64,000 nt of DNA from Oerskovia turbata. GTDB taxonomy: Bacteria; Actinomycetota; Actinomycetes; Actinomycetales; Cellulomonadaceae. The stretch covers positions 1-64,000 of the forward strand of contig NZ_JOFV01000018.1 in the NCBI RefSeq assembly GCF_000718325.1. The letters are read 5' to 3'. Under the pieces are notes generated by a model. That model was not told the origin of the DNA and did no database searches. It saw nothing but the letters and a program-made list of their open reading frames with translations. The position numbers and the translations under genes are program-made. Of the stretch, positions 41,714-50,308 are shown in pieces (positions within the stretch are counted from its first letter, which is position 1; each line of letters begins with the position of its first letter).

Positions 41714-43072
41714 TCAGGAGTCCCAGATGGCGCCGAACGCGGGGATGCCCCGTGACTCGAGGCCCTCGACGACCTCGAACGTCGTGGGACGGTTCGAGAT
41801 GCAGATGACGGCCTCGGCGCCGGTCGTGCGCACCGCGTCGAGCGCGAGGGCCACGAGGTCGGGCTTGCCCAGGGCGCGCGTGTCCCACACGAGGGCGTCC
41901 GGCAGCGACTCCGTGATCTCGGCGACGAGCCCTGGACCGAACGTGGCATCGGGCGTGCGGGTGACCCACACCAGGTGGGCGGGTGCGCCCGCGAGCAGGC
42001 TGGGCAGGCACGGGCCGATCCCGCTGCCCGTCGTGATCCACACGACCTTGCGGAAGAGCTTGCCGACGTTCCCTGCCCCGGCCGTGGGCACGCCACGAAC
42101 CCACACGTGGTCCGGCGGGGAGTCGATGAACGACCCCGTCCAGTCGCCCGCCCGGGAGATCGCGAGGCGCAGCTCGGGGCGGCTCGGCGTGACGAGGTTC
42201 GCGAACGGGTGCCACTGGCCGAGCGGGTGCCGGGCGATCGTCGTCGAGGACCCCACGAACGTCCGCGGGTCGTGGTGGAGGCGCACGATCGCGACGTGGG
42301 ACGACGGCGTGTGCACGTCCACCGCGACCTTGCGCAGGTGCAGCCACGGCAGCCCCACGCAGACGACCACGACCGCCAGGACCCACGTCGCGGGGGCCGT
42401 GAGGATCGCGGCCCACGGGTCGCTCGGCGCGAGGTCGTGCGCGAACAGGACGGTCAGGGCCCCAAACCCCACGAGGGTCGACCAGCCGCCGAGCCGGTGG
42501 CTCGTCTCGAACAGGTCGTGGCGCCTGCGGCGCAGCGGCGCGGTGGCCAGGGCGGCGATCGTCAGCAGCAGCAGCGTGAGCGCGACGACGACCCCGAGGG
42601 TCGGCCCCGACAGCAGGCCCTGCCCGGTCGGGCTCAGGGCCGTCGCGGCGAACACCGTGAACCACGCGGTCGCGGAGATCGCGGCCCCGACATGGATACC
42701 GCCCAGGTGGTAGACCTTCGCGAGCCCGGCGCGGACGCGCAGCGGCCACGTCACGGGTGCGCTCGTCGCGACGCGGAACAGCAGGTTGACGACGTGCTGC
42801 TGCCGGATCACGGCCGCAGCCCCGAGGTTCAGCGCCGCCGCCGTGAGGGTCAGGTCCAGGCGGGCGGGCGTCGACGTGCCCGGGAGCAGGGCGACGGCGG
42901 CCGCGACGTTGATCGCCAGGACCAGGACGACGAGCCGCACGTACGGCATGAGGGCCGGGCGCGTCCACAGGCGCCGCCACCCGGTGAGCAGGGGCGGGAG
43001 GTCCGCCCGGTCGGCGGTGCACGCCACGGTGGTCGTGGCCGAACGGTGGTCTGTGGAGCGGGGGGAAGTCAT
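41714..43072 (-). CDS. TmpA-like membrane protein with flavoreductase-type C-terminus
   Basis: A 452-residue protein. Residues about 25-260 form six or seven membrane helices. The C-terminal part (about 270-452) has a ferredoxin-reductase-like layout, including HPFANLVTPSRPELRLAISR for flavin and WITTGSGIGPCLPSLL for the nucleotide-binding fold. This architecture resembles fungal TmpA/ferric-reductase-like proteins, but the heme-ligand histidine spacing of true ferric reductases is not evident. GAGGAGGCC precedes the ATG. Function is uncertain; a membrane redox role is inferred. Confidence 0.6.
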   Translation of the reverse strand: MTSPRSTDHRSATTTVACTADRADLPPLLTGWRRLWTRPALMPYVRLVVLVLAINVAAAVALLPGTSTPARLDLTLTAAALNLGAAAVIRQQHVVNLLFRVATSAPVTWPLRVRAGLAKVYHLGGIHVGAAISATAWFTVFAATALSPTGQGLLSGPTLGVVVALTLLLLTIAALATAPLRRRRHDLFETSHRLGGWSTLVGFGALTVLFAHDLAPSDPWAAILTAPATWVLAVVVVCVGLPWLHLRKVAVDVHTPSSHVAIVRLHHDPRTFVGSSTTIARHPLGQWHPFANLVTPSRPELRLAISRAGDWTGSFIDSPPDHVWVRGVPTAGAGNVGKLFRKVVWITTGSGIGPCLPSLLAGAPAHLVWVTRTPDATFGPGLVAEITESLPDALVWDTRALGKPDLVALALDAVRTTGAEAVICISNRPTTFEVVEGLESRGIPAFGAIWDS

Positions 43073-43269
43073 ACGGTGGCCTCCTCGTCGAGTGCGCTGA
43101 CCATACTGTGGCGGCGACCCCCCGGGCGCGGGATCCACAGGGTGATCCCGGAGGCGCGCCACCCGTCCGGGGCACAGCCGGCTCCCAGGCTTCGCACCTA
43201 CCCTGGGCGGACGCTCGCCGGAACCGGCGCCCGCGTGCCCCGGCGATCCCGAGACACACCGGAGTCCTC

Positions 43270-43884
43270 ATGAAGAAGCTGCCCGCCGCCCTCACCGCGC
43301 TCGTCCTGACCGCCGCCCTCGCGGGCTGCTCGGCAGGGAGCGCGTCGTCCTCGGGGGAGGCGGGCGCGCCCGCCGCGAGCGGCTCCGCGGGTGCCCCTGC
43401 CGAGGTCAACGACGTCGACACGCACTTCGTCGCGATGATGACCCCGCACCACGAGCAGGCCGTCGAGATGAGCAAGATCATCCTGGCCGTCGACGGGGTC
43501 AGCGAGCCGACGCGCGACCTCGCGCAGCGCATCCTCGACGGTCAGACCGAGGAGATCGGGACCATGCGCGGCTGGGCCGACGCCTGGGGGATGGACGACC
43601 TCATGCAGATGCACTCCGTGCACGTCGCGAACGGCATGCTCACGAGCGACCAGATGGGTTCCCTCGAACGTCTCGCGGACGCGAGCACGGGTGACGCGAC
43701 CGCGGTGGCCGCGGCCGAGACGACGTTCCTCGAGCTCATGCACTCGCACCACGAGGGCGCGATCGCGATGACGCAGGGCGAGATCGAGGGTGGCGGCCAC
43801 GCCGAGCTCCGCGCCCTCGCGCAGGTCATGGTCGACGTGCAGACGGCCGAGATGGCCGAGATCGACACGCTGCTCGGGCGGTAG
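43270..43884 (+). CDS. DUF305 family lipoprotein
   Basis: A 204-residue secreted protein with a lipobox (LAGC, Cys20) and two DUF305 repeats, each with the metal-binding-like pattern HHEQAVEMS (MMTPHHEQAVEMSKIIL) and HHEGAIAM (MHSHHEGAIAMTQGEI). DUF305 proteins are four-helix-type proteins often linked to copper handling; no copper gene is nearby. GGAG 5 nt before the ATG. Confidence 0.88.
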   Translation: MKKLPAALTALVLTAALAGCSAGSASSSGEAGAPAASGSAGAPAEVNDVDTHFVAMMTPHHEQAVEMSKIILAVDGVSEPTRDLAQRILDGQTEEIGTMRGWADAWGMDDLMQMHSVHVANGMLTSDQMGSLERLADASTGDATAVAAAETTFLELMHSHHEGAIAMTQGEIEGGGHAELRALAQVMVDVQTAEMAEIDTLLGR

Positions 43885-43900
43885 CCGGCCCGGCGGCGGG

Positions 43901-44554
43901 TCAGTTCGGCGGTGCGAAGCCCGCGATCCCGTCGAGCACGACGGCGAGGCCCACGTCGAACTCGTCGCCGAACGCGTACCCGGGCCGGAGCACGAGCTCG
44001 GTGGCCATCTCCGTGAGGTGCGGGTACGACGTCGCCATCGACTCCTGCTGGGCCATGACGCCGGTCGCGACGTCGGCCATGTCGCCGTCGGCCGGGACCG
44101 GCAGCGCCTGTTCCTGCAGCGCGAAGCCGCGCACGTAGCTGTCGAACAGGGCGAGGGCGTGCCCGGTCGCGGAGACGGTGAACCCGTCGCGGCGCAGCAC
44201 GCCGATCATGGCGTCGAGGTGCGCGAGACGCGCAGGCCCCGGCGTGGACCGGGAGTCGAGCAGCGCTGTCGCCCAGGGGTGTCGTGCGAGAGCGGTCCGG
44301 GTCGAGCGGGCGACCTCCTCGAGGCCGGCCCGCCAGCCGGTCCCCGGGCGGGGGGAGGCAATCTCCCCGATCACGAGGTCGACCATGCCGTCGAGGATCT
44401 CGCCCTTGTTGCGGACGTGGTGGTAGAGCGACATGGCCTCGACGTCGAGGGTCGTGGCGAGCCGCCGCATGCTCAGGGCTTCCAGGCCGGCCTCGTCGGC
44501 AAGGCGCACGGCGGCGCGCAGTGCGCGCTCTCGGGTCAGGGGGGATCGGGCCAT
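43901..44554 (-). CDS. TetR-family regulator (TetR_C_1 type)
   Basis: A 217-residue regulator with the N-terminal helix-turn-helix RALRAAVRLADEAGLEALSM and SLYHHVRNKGEILDGMVDLV, typical of the subgroup related to the tetracycline repressor. The C-terminal ligand pocket (about 75-210) is helical. Divergent from the DUF4386 gene; two copies of a 14-bp sequence lie in the shared promoter region, so it probably represses itself and that gene. Confidence 0.86.
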   Translation of the reverse strand: MARSPLTRERALRAAVRLADEAGLEALSMRRLATTLDVEAMSLYHHVRNKGEILDGMVDLVIGEIASPRPGTGWRAGLEEVARSTRTALARHPWATALLDSRSTPGPARLAHLDAMIGVLRRDGFTVSATGHALALFDSYVRGFALQEQALPVPADGDMADVATGVMAQQESMATSYPHLTEMATELVLRPGYAFGDEFDVGLAVVLDGIAGFAPPN

Positions 44555-44561
44555 GGAGTCA

Positions 44562-44607
44562 CCTTACAGCGTATGGTAGCGTCGGGAATCCAGCCTTACA
44601 CCGTATG
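44562..44607. promoter_or_regulatory. Direct repeats in the TetR/DUF4386 divergent promoter
   Basis: CCTTACAGCGTATG (44562-44575) and CCTTACACCGTATG (44594-44607) differ at one base and start 32 bp apart. They are the likely sites for the adjacent TetR protein. Confidence 0.55.
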
Positions 44608-44625
44608 TCCGACCTGGAGGGCACC

Positions 44626-45300
44626 ATGTCCGAGCACCCCACGACCCAGATCGACCGGCGCACGACCACCGCGATCGGCATCCTGCTCCTGTCCGCCTTC
44701 GCCCTCTACGGAACCGGGAGCCTGCTCGCGGCAGGTGCCACGTCCGCCGTCGGACCGGGGACGGACGGGGTCACGCCCGCCCTCGGCGCAGGCGTCGTGC
44801 TGATCCTCGCGAACTCCCTCGCCGTCCTGGCCATCGGCATCCTCTTCGTCCCCGTCCTCTCCCACCGCAGCCCGGTCGCCGCGACCACCTACCTCGTGGC
44901 CCGCGTCGTCGAGGCCGCACTGCTCGCCGTCGGCGGGGCAGCGCTCTGGGCGCTCGCGGCCGCGCAGGGCGACCCGCTCGTCAGCGGGGTGCTCGTCGCT
45001 CTGGACGACGCCGCGTACGCCCTGGGGATGGTGACGCTCGGAGCGGGCAGCGTGGTCCTGTGCGTGACCCTGCTCCGTGCGGCACTGCTGCCACGCGGCA
45101 TCGCGCTCTGGGGAGCGGTGGGCTACGCGCTCTTCGCGCTCGGCTCGGTGCTCGAGCTCCTCGGGGTCACGGGGGCGGGCCTCGTCCTCGCCGTCCCGGC
45201 AGGTCTGTTCGAGGTGGTCCTCGCGATCTGGCTGATCACGGTCGGGCTCGGGCGGCGACCGGCGCGCGCCAGGGACGCCTCGGGCGTGCTCACGGTGTGA
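44626..45300 (+). CDS. DUF4386-type membrane protein
   Basis: A 224-residue protein with six membrane segments (TAIGILLLSAFALYGTGSLL at the start, then VLILANSLAVLAIGILFVPV and ARVVEAALLAVGGAALWAL), the layout of DUF4386. The ATG at 44626 is chosen because GGAGG lies 5 nt upstream; an earlier ATG at 44605 falls inside the putative operator. Function unknown; likely the target of the divergent TetR. Confidence 0.75.
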   Translation: MSEHPTTQIDRRTTTAIGILLLSAFALYGTGSLLAAGATSAVGPGTDGVTPALGAGVVLILANSLAVLAIGILFVPVLSHRSPVAATTYLVARVVEAALLAVGGAALWALAAAQGDPLVSGVLVALDDAAYALGMVTLGAGSVVLCVTLLRAALLPRGIALWGAVGYALFALGSVLELLGVTGAGLVLAVPAGLFEVVLAIWLITVGLGRRPARARDASGVLTV

Positions 45301-45387
45301 GGCTGGCGCCGCAGCGACCGATGAGTTCCGACCCTCCGCACGGTCCACCCCCTCGACCACCCGTCCTGCGCACTCCTGGAGGTTCCT

Positions 45388-45669
45388 GTGACTGACACCC
45401 CGGCCGCCTCCGCGACCTCCCCCGCGACCGCCCGGACGCTGCAGGGCCCGGGCGCCACGCTCCACCACGAGGTCAGGGGCCAGGGGCCGCTCGTGGTGCT
45501 CGTCGGGGTCGGCGAGGACTCGACGGGTCAGCTCTGCGACCGGACGTCGACGGCGCTCGCGGCCCTGCTCGGCACCACGACCACGCTCTTCCCGGGCGAC
45601 CACACGGGCTTCGTCGACCACCCGGCCGCCTTCGCCCAGCGCTTGCGCAAGGTGCTCGGCACCGCTTGA
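45388..45669 (+). CDS. Remnant alpha/beta-hydrolase with internal deletion
   Basis: A 93-residue frame that joins the start of an alpha/beta hydrolase (GATLHHEVRGQGPLVVLVG) directly to its end (DRTSTALAALLGTTTTLFPG, HTGFVDHPAAFAQRLRKVLG). The nucleophile elbow, about 180 residues and most of the fold are missing, yet the frame is open. It has a good ribosome binding site (GGAGG) and GTG start. It is unlikely to be an enzyme. Confidence 0.7.
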   Translation: MTDTPAASATSPATARTLQGPGATLHHEVRGQGPLVVLVGVGEDSTGQLCDRTSTALAALLGTTTTLFPGDHTGFVDHPAAFAQRLRKVLGTA

Positions 45670-45727
45670 GCCGCACCGGGCCAGCCACCACCCCGACCCG
45701 CCCCACCCACCCGACACGAGGAGCACC

Positions 45728-46018
45728 ATGTCATTTCAGGCCTACCTGGACGCCGTCGAGGACAAGACCGGCCTCACCCCGCGCCAGCTCGTGGCGATCG
45801 CGCACGAGAAGGGCTACGACGACCCGGCCGTGAAGGCCGGCGTGATCGTCGAGTGGCTCAAGGAGGACTACGACCTCGGCCGCGGTCACGCGATGGCGAT
45901 CGTCCACGTCATCAAGAAGGGCCCGACGATCGACAGCAAGCACGTCGGCTCGACCGGCACGCACCGCGACGAGTCGGACACCCTGTGGTTGGACGGCAAG
46001 GCGACCAAGCCCGCCTGA
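45728..46018 (+). CDS. DUF4287 domain protein
   Basis: A 96-residue protein matching DUF4287 (MSFQAYLDAVEDKTGLTP, then GVIVEWLKEDYDLGRGHAMA and IVHVIKKG). This small helical domain is widespread and usually stands alone or with DUF5655; function unknown. The C-terminus is polar. GAGGAG before the ATG. Confidence 0.88.
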   Translation: MSFQAYLDAVEDKTGLTPRQLVAIAHEKGYDDPAVKAGVIVEWLKEDYDLGRGHAMAIVHVIKKGPTIDSKHVGSTGTHRDESDTLWLDGKATKPA

Positions 46019-46135
46019 GCGTCGCCCGGCCCTGCTGCCCGACGACGGCTCGCACCCTCCGCGCACGGCGAGCGGGCAGGCGCTCGGCGGCGGGCACGCC
46101 GACTGCCGCAGGCGGGCTTCGATATCCTCCACGCC

Positions 46136-46438
46136 ATGCGTATCCCCAAGGTCGTGGCCGGGTGGACGGTCGCGGCCGTCGTCGTCACGACACCGGTCGT
46201 CGTCTGGGTCGCGAGCTGGACGACGACCGAGCAGACCTGCGTCGTCGAGAGCGACGTGGCCCCGCACGCGAACCGTTCCCGGACGTACTACGACGTGCGC
46301 ACGTCGTGCGGCCTGCTCGGGGTCAACGAAACCCGCCAGAGCCGGTTGGACGACGCGATCGACCCGGGGCAGACGTACCGCATGACGATCGAGGACCGGA
46401 CGATCGCGCAGTGGCTGATCGACGTCGAGGAGCTGTGA
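46136..46438 (+). CDS. Small membrane-anchored protein
   Basis: A 100-residue protein with one N-terminal membrane helix (VVAGWTVAAVVVTTPVVVWV) and an outside domain containing two cysteines (TEQTCVVES and RTSCGLLG) that could form a disulfide. A TATCCT hexamer at 46123-46128 lies 7 nt before the ATG, suggesting a leaderless start. No family recognised. Confidence 0.65.
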   Translation: MRIPKVVAGWTVAAVVVTTPVVVWVASWTTTEQTCVVESDVAPHANRSRTYYDVRTSCGLLGVNETRQSRLDDAIDPGQTYRMTIEDRTIAQWLIDVEEL

Positions 46439-46496
46439 CGGCTTCGGCCGGTGGGGGACCGCGCAGACGCGGCCTGACCGGAGGCGGGGCGGAGAG

Positions 46497-46913
46497 TCAG
46501 CCCACGAAGAGGCAGAACGGATGACCTGACGGGTCCGCGTAGACGCGCAGGGGCTCCTCGGGGTCGTCCGACCGGTCGCGGAGCAGGCGGGCGCCGAGCG
46601 CCAGGGCGCGTTCGTGCTGGGCGTCGAGGGCCTCCCGGTCGGGGACCGTGCAGTCGAGGTGGAGCTGCTGAGGGACGGCCGGCTCGGGCCAGGTCGACGG
46701 CAGCAGGTGCTCGACCTGCTGGAACGCGAGCGGCACCCCGCCCGGCGAACGCAGGACCAGCCAGTCCGCGCCGGCAGGGTCCGGCCGGCCGGTCGCGGGC
46801 GGCTCGTCGCCCGCGCGGTACTCCAAGCCGAAGAGGGCGCGGTAGAACTCGGCGAGGCCGCGGGCGTCGGTCGTGTCGAGCACTACCTGCCGGATCCTCG
46901 GGAACGTGGTCAT
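46497..46913 (-). CDS. VOC family (glyoxalase-like) protein
   Basis: A 138-residue protein with two beta-alpha-beta-beta-beta units (IRQVVLDTTDARGLAEFYRA and the second unit PQQLHLDCTVPDREALDAQH) and the typical ending YADPSGHPFCLFV. VOC proteins bind a metal and small molecules; the substrate here is unknown. CAGGAGG lies before the ATG at 46913. Confidence 0.85.
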   Translation of the reverse strand: MTTFPRIRQVVLDTTDARGLAEFYRALFGLEYRAGDEPPATGRPDPAGADWLVLRSPGGVPLAFQQVEHLLPSTWPEPAVPQQLHLDCTVPDREALDAQHERALALGARLLRDRSDDPEEPLRVYADPSGHPFCLFVG

Positions 46914-47004
46914 CGTGGACGCCTCCTGGTAGCGGTCGACAGGCTCCCACCGTGCTCCGGGTCCGGGCAGCCCGCACTCCGCGCTGCATTGGTACGTTCC
47001 TGCC

Positions 47005-47289
47005 GTGGACACGCCGCCGACGACAGCGCTCGACCGTCTGGCCGGCCTCGCTGCGGACCTGCCCGAGGTACCCGGCCCGCAGGAGGTCGAACGCGTGGCC
47101 GCGGCGGTGCGGGCCGCGGCGCTGGACGGGGCGTCCACCGACCAGATCGCGACGGTCGGCCACCTGTCCGTCCGCTGGGTCGAGGAACTCCTCGGGGACG
47201 CGTCCGCGAACGGCTACGGCCCTCACGGCTCCCGCGCTCGCCCGCGTCCCCACCGTGCCCGCGGTCGAGTGACACCCGGGATGCGCTGA
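47005..47289 (+). CDS. Small protein, possible HTH, unknown function
   Basis: A 94-residue protein. Its centre (AAALDGASTDQIATVGHLSV followed by RWVEELLG) resembles a helix-turn-helix, and the C-terminus is Arg-rich. It starts with GTG 6 nt after a TACGTT hexamer (46993-46998), consistent with a leaderless transcript. No family is recognised. Confidence 0.5.
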   Translation: MDTPPTTALDRLAGLAADLPEVPGPQEVERVAAAVRAAALDGASTDQIATVGHLSVRWVEELLGDASANGYGPHGSRARPRPHRARGRVTPGMR

Positions 47290-47397
47290 GCACGACCGCA
47301 GGGCCGGCCGCCGGTCGGGCGTCCGGGATCCGTCCCGCGAGGTTCGGCCGGCGATCGGTCCCTCGTCGCGCGGAGGGCGCCGTGGCATCCTGGCCCG

Positions 47398-48042
47398 GTG
47401 CGTGTCGAGCCGGTCAGCCAGGAGGTCCTCGTCGCACGGGTCGCCGCGCTCGTCGTCGAGCGCTTGCGCGGCGACGGGCCGTCGACGAGGGTCCTCGTCG
47501 ACGGCCACCCCTCGACCCGCCCGGAGCGCCTCGCCGACGCGCTCGTCGAACCCCTGCGTGTCGCCGGCCGCCCGACGGCGCGCGTCAGCGTGCGGGACTT
47601 CCTGCGGCCCGCGTCGCTGCGGCTCGAGCACGGGCACGAGGACCCGGACTCGTTGCTCGACGAGTGGATCGACGTGGAGGCGCTGAACCGGGAGGTGCTG
47701 ACCGCCGTCGGGCCGCAGGGGGAGGGACGCTACCTGCCCAGCCTGCGCGACCCCGTGACCTCGCGCTCGACGCGCGCCGGCTACGTCGAGGCGCCACCGG
47801 GGCTCGTCGTCCTGCTCGACGGGTCCCTGTCGCTGGGGCGCGGGCTCGACGTCGACCTGACCGTCCACCTGGCACTCCAGGACGCGACCCTCGCGCGGCG
47901 CACGCCCCCCGCGGACGCCTGGACGCTGCCCGCGTACGAGCGCTACCGGGCCGAGGTGGCGCCCGAGCGGACGGCCGACGTGGTCGTGCGCGTCGACGAC
48001 GCGCGGCGCCCCGCCTGGGTCACGCGCCTCGCGAGACCGTGA
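47398..48042 (+). CDS. Uridine-kinase-like P-loop protein with degenerate Walker A
   Basis: A 214-residue protein with the overall layout of actinobacterial uridine kinase-like proteins (VARVAALVVERLRGDGPSTR, RVSVRDFLRPASLRLE, APPGLVVLLDGSL, YRAEVAPERTADVVVRVDD). The Walker A position reads VDGHPSTRPERLA instead of a GxxGxGK(S/T)T loop, so ATP binding is doubtful. Possible leaderless GTG start 6 nt after CATCCT. The 3' end overlaps the convergent DUF4097 gene by 23 bp. Confidence 0.65.
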   Translation: MRVEPVSQEVLVARVAALVVERLRGDGPSTRVLVDGHPSTRPERLADALVEPLRVAGRPTARVSVRDFLRPASLRLEHGHEDPDSLLDEWIDVEALNREVLTAVGPQGEGRYLPSLRDPVTSRSTRAGYVEAPPGLVVLLDGSLSLGRGLDVDLTVHLALQDATLARRTPPADAWTLPAYERYRAEVAPERTADVVVRVDDARRPAWVTRLARP

Positions 48043-48757
48043 CCCGCCCGTTGGACGAGGACGCGTCGATCGAGAACTCGCCGTCGGGGTCGTCCGGGAC
48101 GGTGACGTCGGTGCCGCCCAGGTCGGTCTCGGCGCGCACCCGGTAGCTGCCGTCGGGGACGGTGACCTCGACCCTGCCGTTGTCGGTCGTCGCCCGGACG
48201 TCCTGCGGGGTCGTGAGGGTCAGCTCGACCGCCCCGTTGGACGTCTCGGCGTCGACGCCCTCGGTGCCGCCGAGCCGCGTCCCCGTGACCTTGCCGTTCG
48301 AGGTCCGCGCGACGATCCCGTGGTCGATGTCGGCGAGGGTGATGGACCCGTTGGACGTCTCGACGTCCACCGCGCCGGTCGCGGTCAGGTCGATGCTGCC
48401 GTGGTCGGTACTGCCCGTGACGGGCAGCCCCGCGGGCAGGTCGACCGAGTAGCTCGCCGAGCAGTGCCGTCCGCACCCGGACAGGACCAGGACGCCGTCC
48501 TCGACGCGGTGCGTCTCCTGCTCGGGGTAGGCGCCCGCGTAGTCGACCGTGCGCTCGATGCCGACCTCGGTCGCCGCCGCGTCCCCGCGCAGCGCGACGG
48601 ACCCGGCGCCGAGGTCGAGGCGCACGGACGTGATCTCGTCCGTGACCGTGTAGGTGTCGGTCGCGATCGATCGCGACCCGAACCCGCACGCCCCGAGCGC
48701 GAGCGCCGTGACGGCGACCAGGCCCGCCGTCACCAGTCGCCGGTTCGTGGTCCGCAT
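48020..48757 (-). CDS. DUF4097 family lipoprotein
   Basis: A 245-residue protein with a lipobox (LGAC at about residue 24) and a repetitive right-handed beta-helix-like adhesin domain: units such as VDVETSNGSITLADI, VARTSNGKVTG, VDAETSNGAVEL and VRATTDNGRVEV. This is the DUF4097/DUF4098 (putative auto-transporter adhesin head) pattern. Surface-located; function unknown. Confidence 0.85.
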   Translation of the reverse strand: MRTTNRRLVTAGLVAVTALALGACGFGSRSIATDTYTVTDEITSVRLDLGAGSVALRGDAAATEVGIERTVDYAGAYPEQETHRVEDGVLVLSGCGRHCSASYSVDLPAGLPVTGSTDHGSIDLTATGAVDVETSNGSITLADIDHGIVARTSNGKVTGTRLGGTEGVDAETSNGAVELTLTTPQDVRATTDNGRVEVTVPDGSYRVRAETDLGGTDVTVPDDPDGEFSIDASSSNGRVTVSRGA

Positions 48758-48793
48758 GTCGATCCCCTGTTCGTCGTGTCCGAGGTGTTCGTG

Positions 48794-48832
48794 AGGTGGT
48801 GGGGGCCCCACCCCCCGGCGGGGCCCACCACC
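48794..48832. terminator. Strong GC hairpin upstream of the DUF4097 gene
   Basis: GGTGGTGG plus GGCCCC pairs with GGGGC plus CCACCACC, leaving a C-rich loop. It lies 37-75 bp before the DUF4097 start on the minus strand, so it could be an attenuator in its leader or simply a terminator isolating it from the ROK operon. The remaining gap to 49057 has a second small hairpin (CTCGGGGT/ACCCCGAG near 48890-48907) and no gene. Confidence 0.45.
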
Positions 48833-49057
48833 ATCGAGGCTAGGACGGAAGGGGCTCGGGGCGACATCGGGTGTTCCCCCCATTTCGCCCTCGGGGTCAA
48901 CCCCGAGTCCGGCGCAGGCCCTGGTGGCGGGGGTGCGGGGTGAACCTTGCTCGTTCGCCGAGCGGTCCCGAACTTCTGCGGGGTACTCTCGCCCGGGTAG
49001 GGAGGTTTCCGACCTACCCATGTCCGGGGGAACGACCGTCGACGGAGAACGGTAGAC

Positions 49058-50308
49058 ATGCTTCTTGCAGGAGATCAACGACTGCTCCGGGAGATCAACG
49101 CCCGCGCGGTCCTCGAGGTGCTCGACGCCCACGACACGCTCGGCAGGCCCGAGATCGTCGCGGCCACGGGCCTGTCCAAGACCACCGTGGCCCTCGCGCT
49201 GCGCACGTTCGTCGAGCAGGGGCTCGTCGAGGAGGCCGGCCTCGACCACGACCGACGCGGCCCCGCAGCCACGCTGTACCGCGTCGACCCCGAGCACGGC
49301 TACGCGCTCGCGGTCGACATCGGGCACGTGCGCGTCCGCGTCGCCCTCGTCGACCTCGTCGGCCGCGTCCGCGCCCGCGCCGAGCAGCCGCTGTCCGCGA
49401 AGGAGCCCGAGGCGCGCGCGAGCGCGGTCGAGAAGCTCGCAGCGCACTGCGTCGCCGCGGTGCGCCACGACACGGGCGCCGAGTCCGTCGCGATCCGGTG
49501 CGCCGTCGTCGGGCTCCCGGCGATCGTGGGCGCCGACCACGCCATGGTGCGCCGCGTCCCCGGCCTCGAGAAAGGCGGACCCACGCTCCACGCCGCCCTC
49601 GAAGAAGGCCTCGGATGCCCCGTCGTCCTCGAGAACGACGTCAACCTCGCGGCGATCGCCGAGCAGCGCGTGGGCGCGGGCAAGGGCCTCGACTCGTTCG
49701 TCCTGCTGCGCCTGGGCATCGGGCTGGGTGCAGGCATCGTCATCGACGGCAAGCTGCACCGCGGCGCGTCCGGCGGGGCCGGCGAGGTCGCGTTCCTCCC
49801 GCAGCCCGGCCGCGCGCTCGGTGCCGAGAGCGTCGGCGCCGCGTCGCTCCAGGCGTCGGCCAAGGAGGCGGGCCTGCCCGCGGGTCTCGCACCGCACGAG
49901 GTCCTCGACCTCGCGACCGACGGCGACGAGCGCGCCGTCGCGGTCGTCGACGAGCTCGCCGGGCGCCTCGCCGTGCTGATCGCGTCCGTCGCGCTCCTGC
50001 TCGAACCGCAGAAGATCGTCCTCGCGGGCGTCGCGCGCGAGGACGCGGTCCTGGGCCGCGTCCAGACCTACCTCACCGAACGGGTCGGCATCCTGCCGAT
50101 CGTGGTCGAACCCAGCGCCGTCGCGGACGACGCCGTGCTGCTCGGTGCGGCGGCCCTCGCCCGGGACACGCTGCGGGACCAGGCGTTCAGCGCCGCGGTC
50201 CGGCGCGCCGCCGAGTCGGAGGACCTGACCGACGACGACGCGCCCCTCGACGCGGACCTCGCCACCGGCCTCTCCTCCCGAGGGGTCGACGATGCGCGCA
50301 CCCTCTGA
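49058..50308 (+). CDS. ROK family transcriptional regulator
   Basis: A 416-residue protein. An N-terminal winged helix-turn-helix (LGRPEIVAATGLSKTTVALA) precedes a ROK sugar-kinase-like domain (VDIGHVRVRVALVDLVGRV, VLENDVNLAAIAEQ, GGAGEVAFLP). It lacks the usual CxCGxxGC zinc motif, so it is a regulator rather than an active glucokinase. First gene of an operon with a ChbG-type deacetylase and a sugar symporter; it probably responds to the sugar they handle. Confidence 0.88.
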   Translation: MLLAGDQRLLREINARAVLEVLDAHDTLGRPEIVAATGLSKTTVALALRTFVEQGLVEEAGLDHDRRGPAATLYRVDPEHGYALAVDIGHVRVRVALVDLVGRVRARAEQPLSAKEPEARASAVEKLAAHCVAAVRHDTGAESVAIRCAVVGLPAIVGADHAMVRRVPGLEKGGPTLHAALEEGLGCPVVLENDVNLAAIAEQRVGAGKGLDSFVLLRLGIGLGAGIVIDGKLHRGASGGAGEVAFLPQPGRALGAESVGAASLQASAKEAGLPAGLAPHEVLDLATDGDERAVAVVDELAGRLAVLIASVALLLEPQKIVLAGVAREDAVLGRVQTYLTERVGILPIVVEPSAVADDAVLLGAAALARDTLRDQAFSAAVRRAAESEDLTDDDAPLDADLATGLSSRGVDDARTL

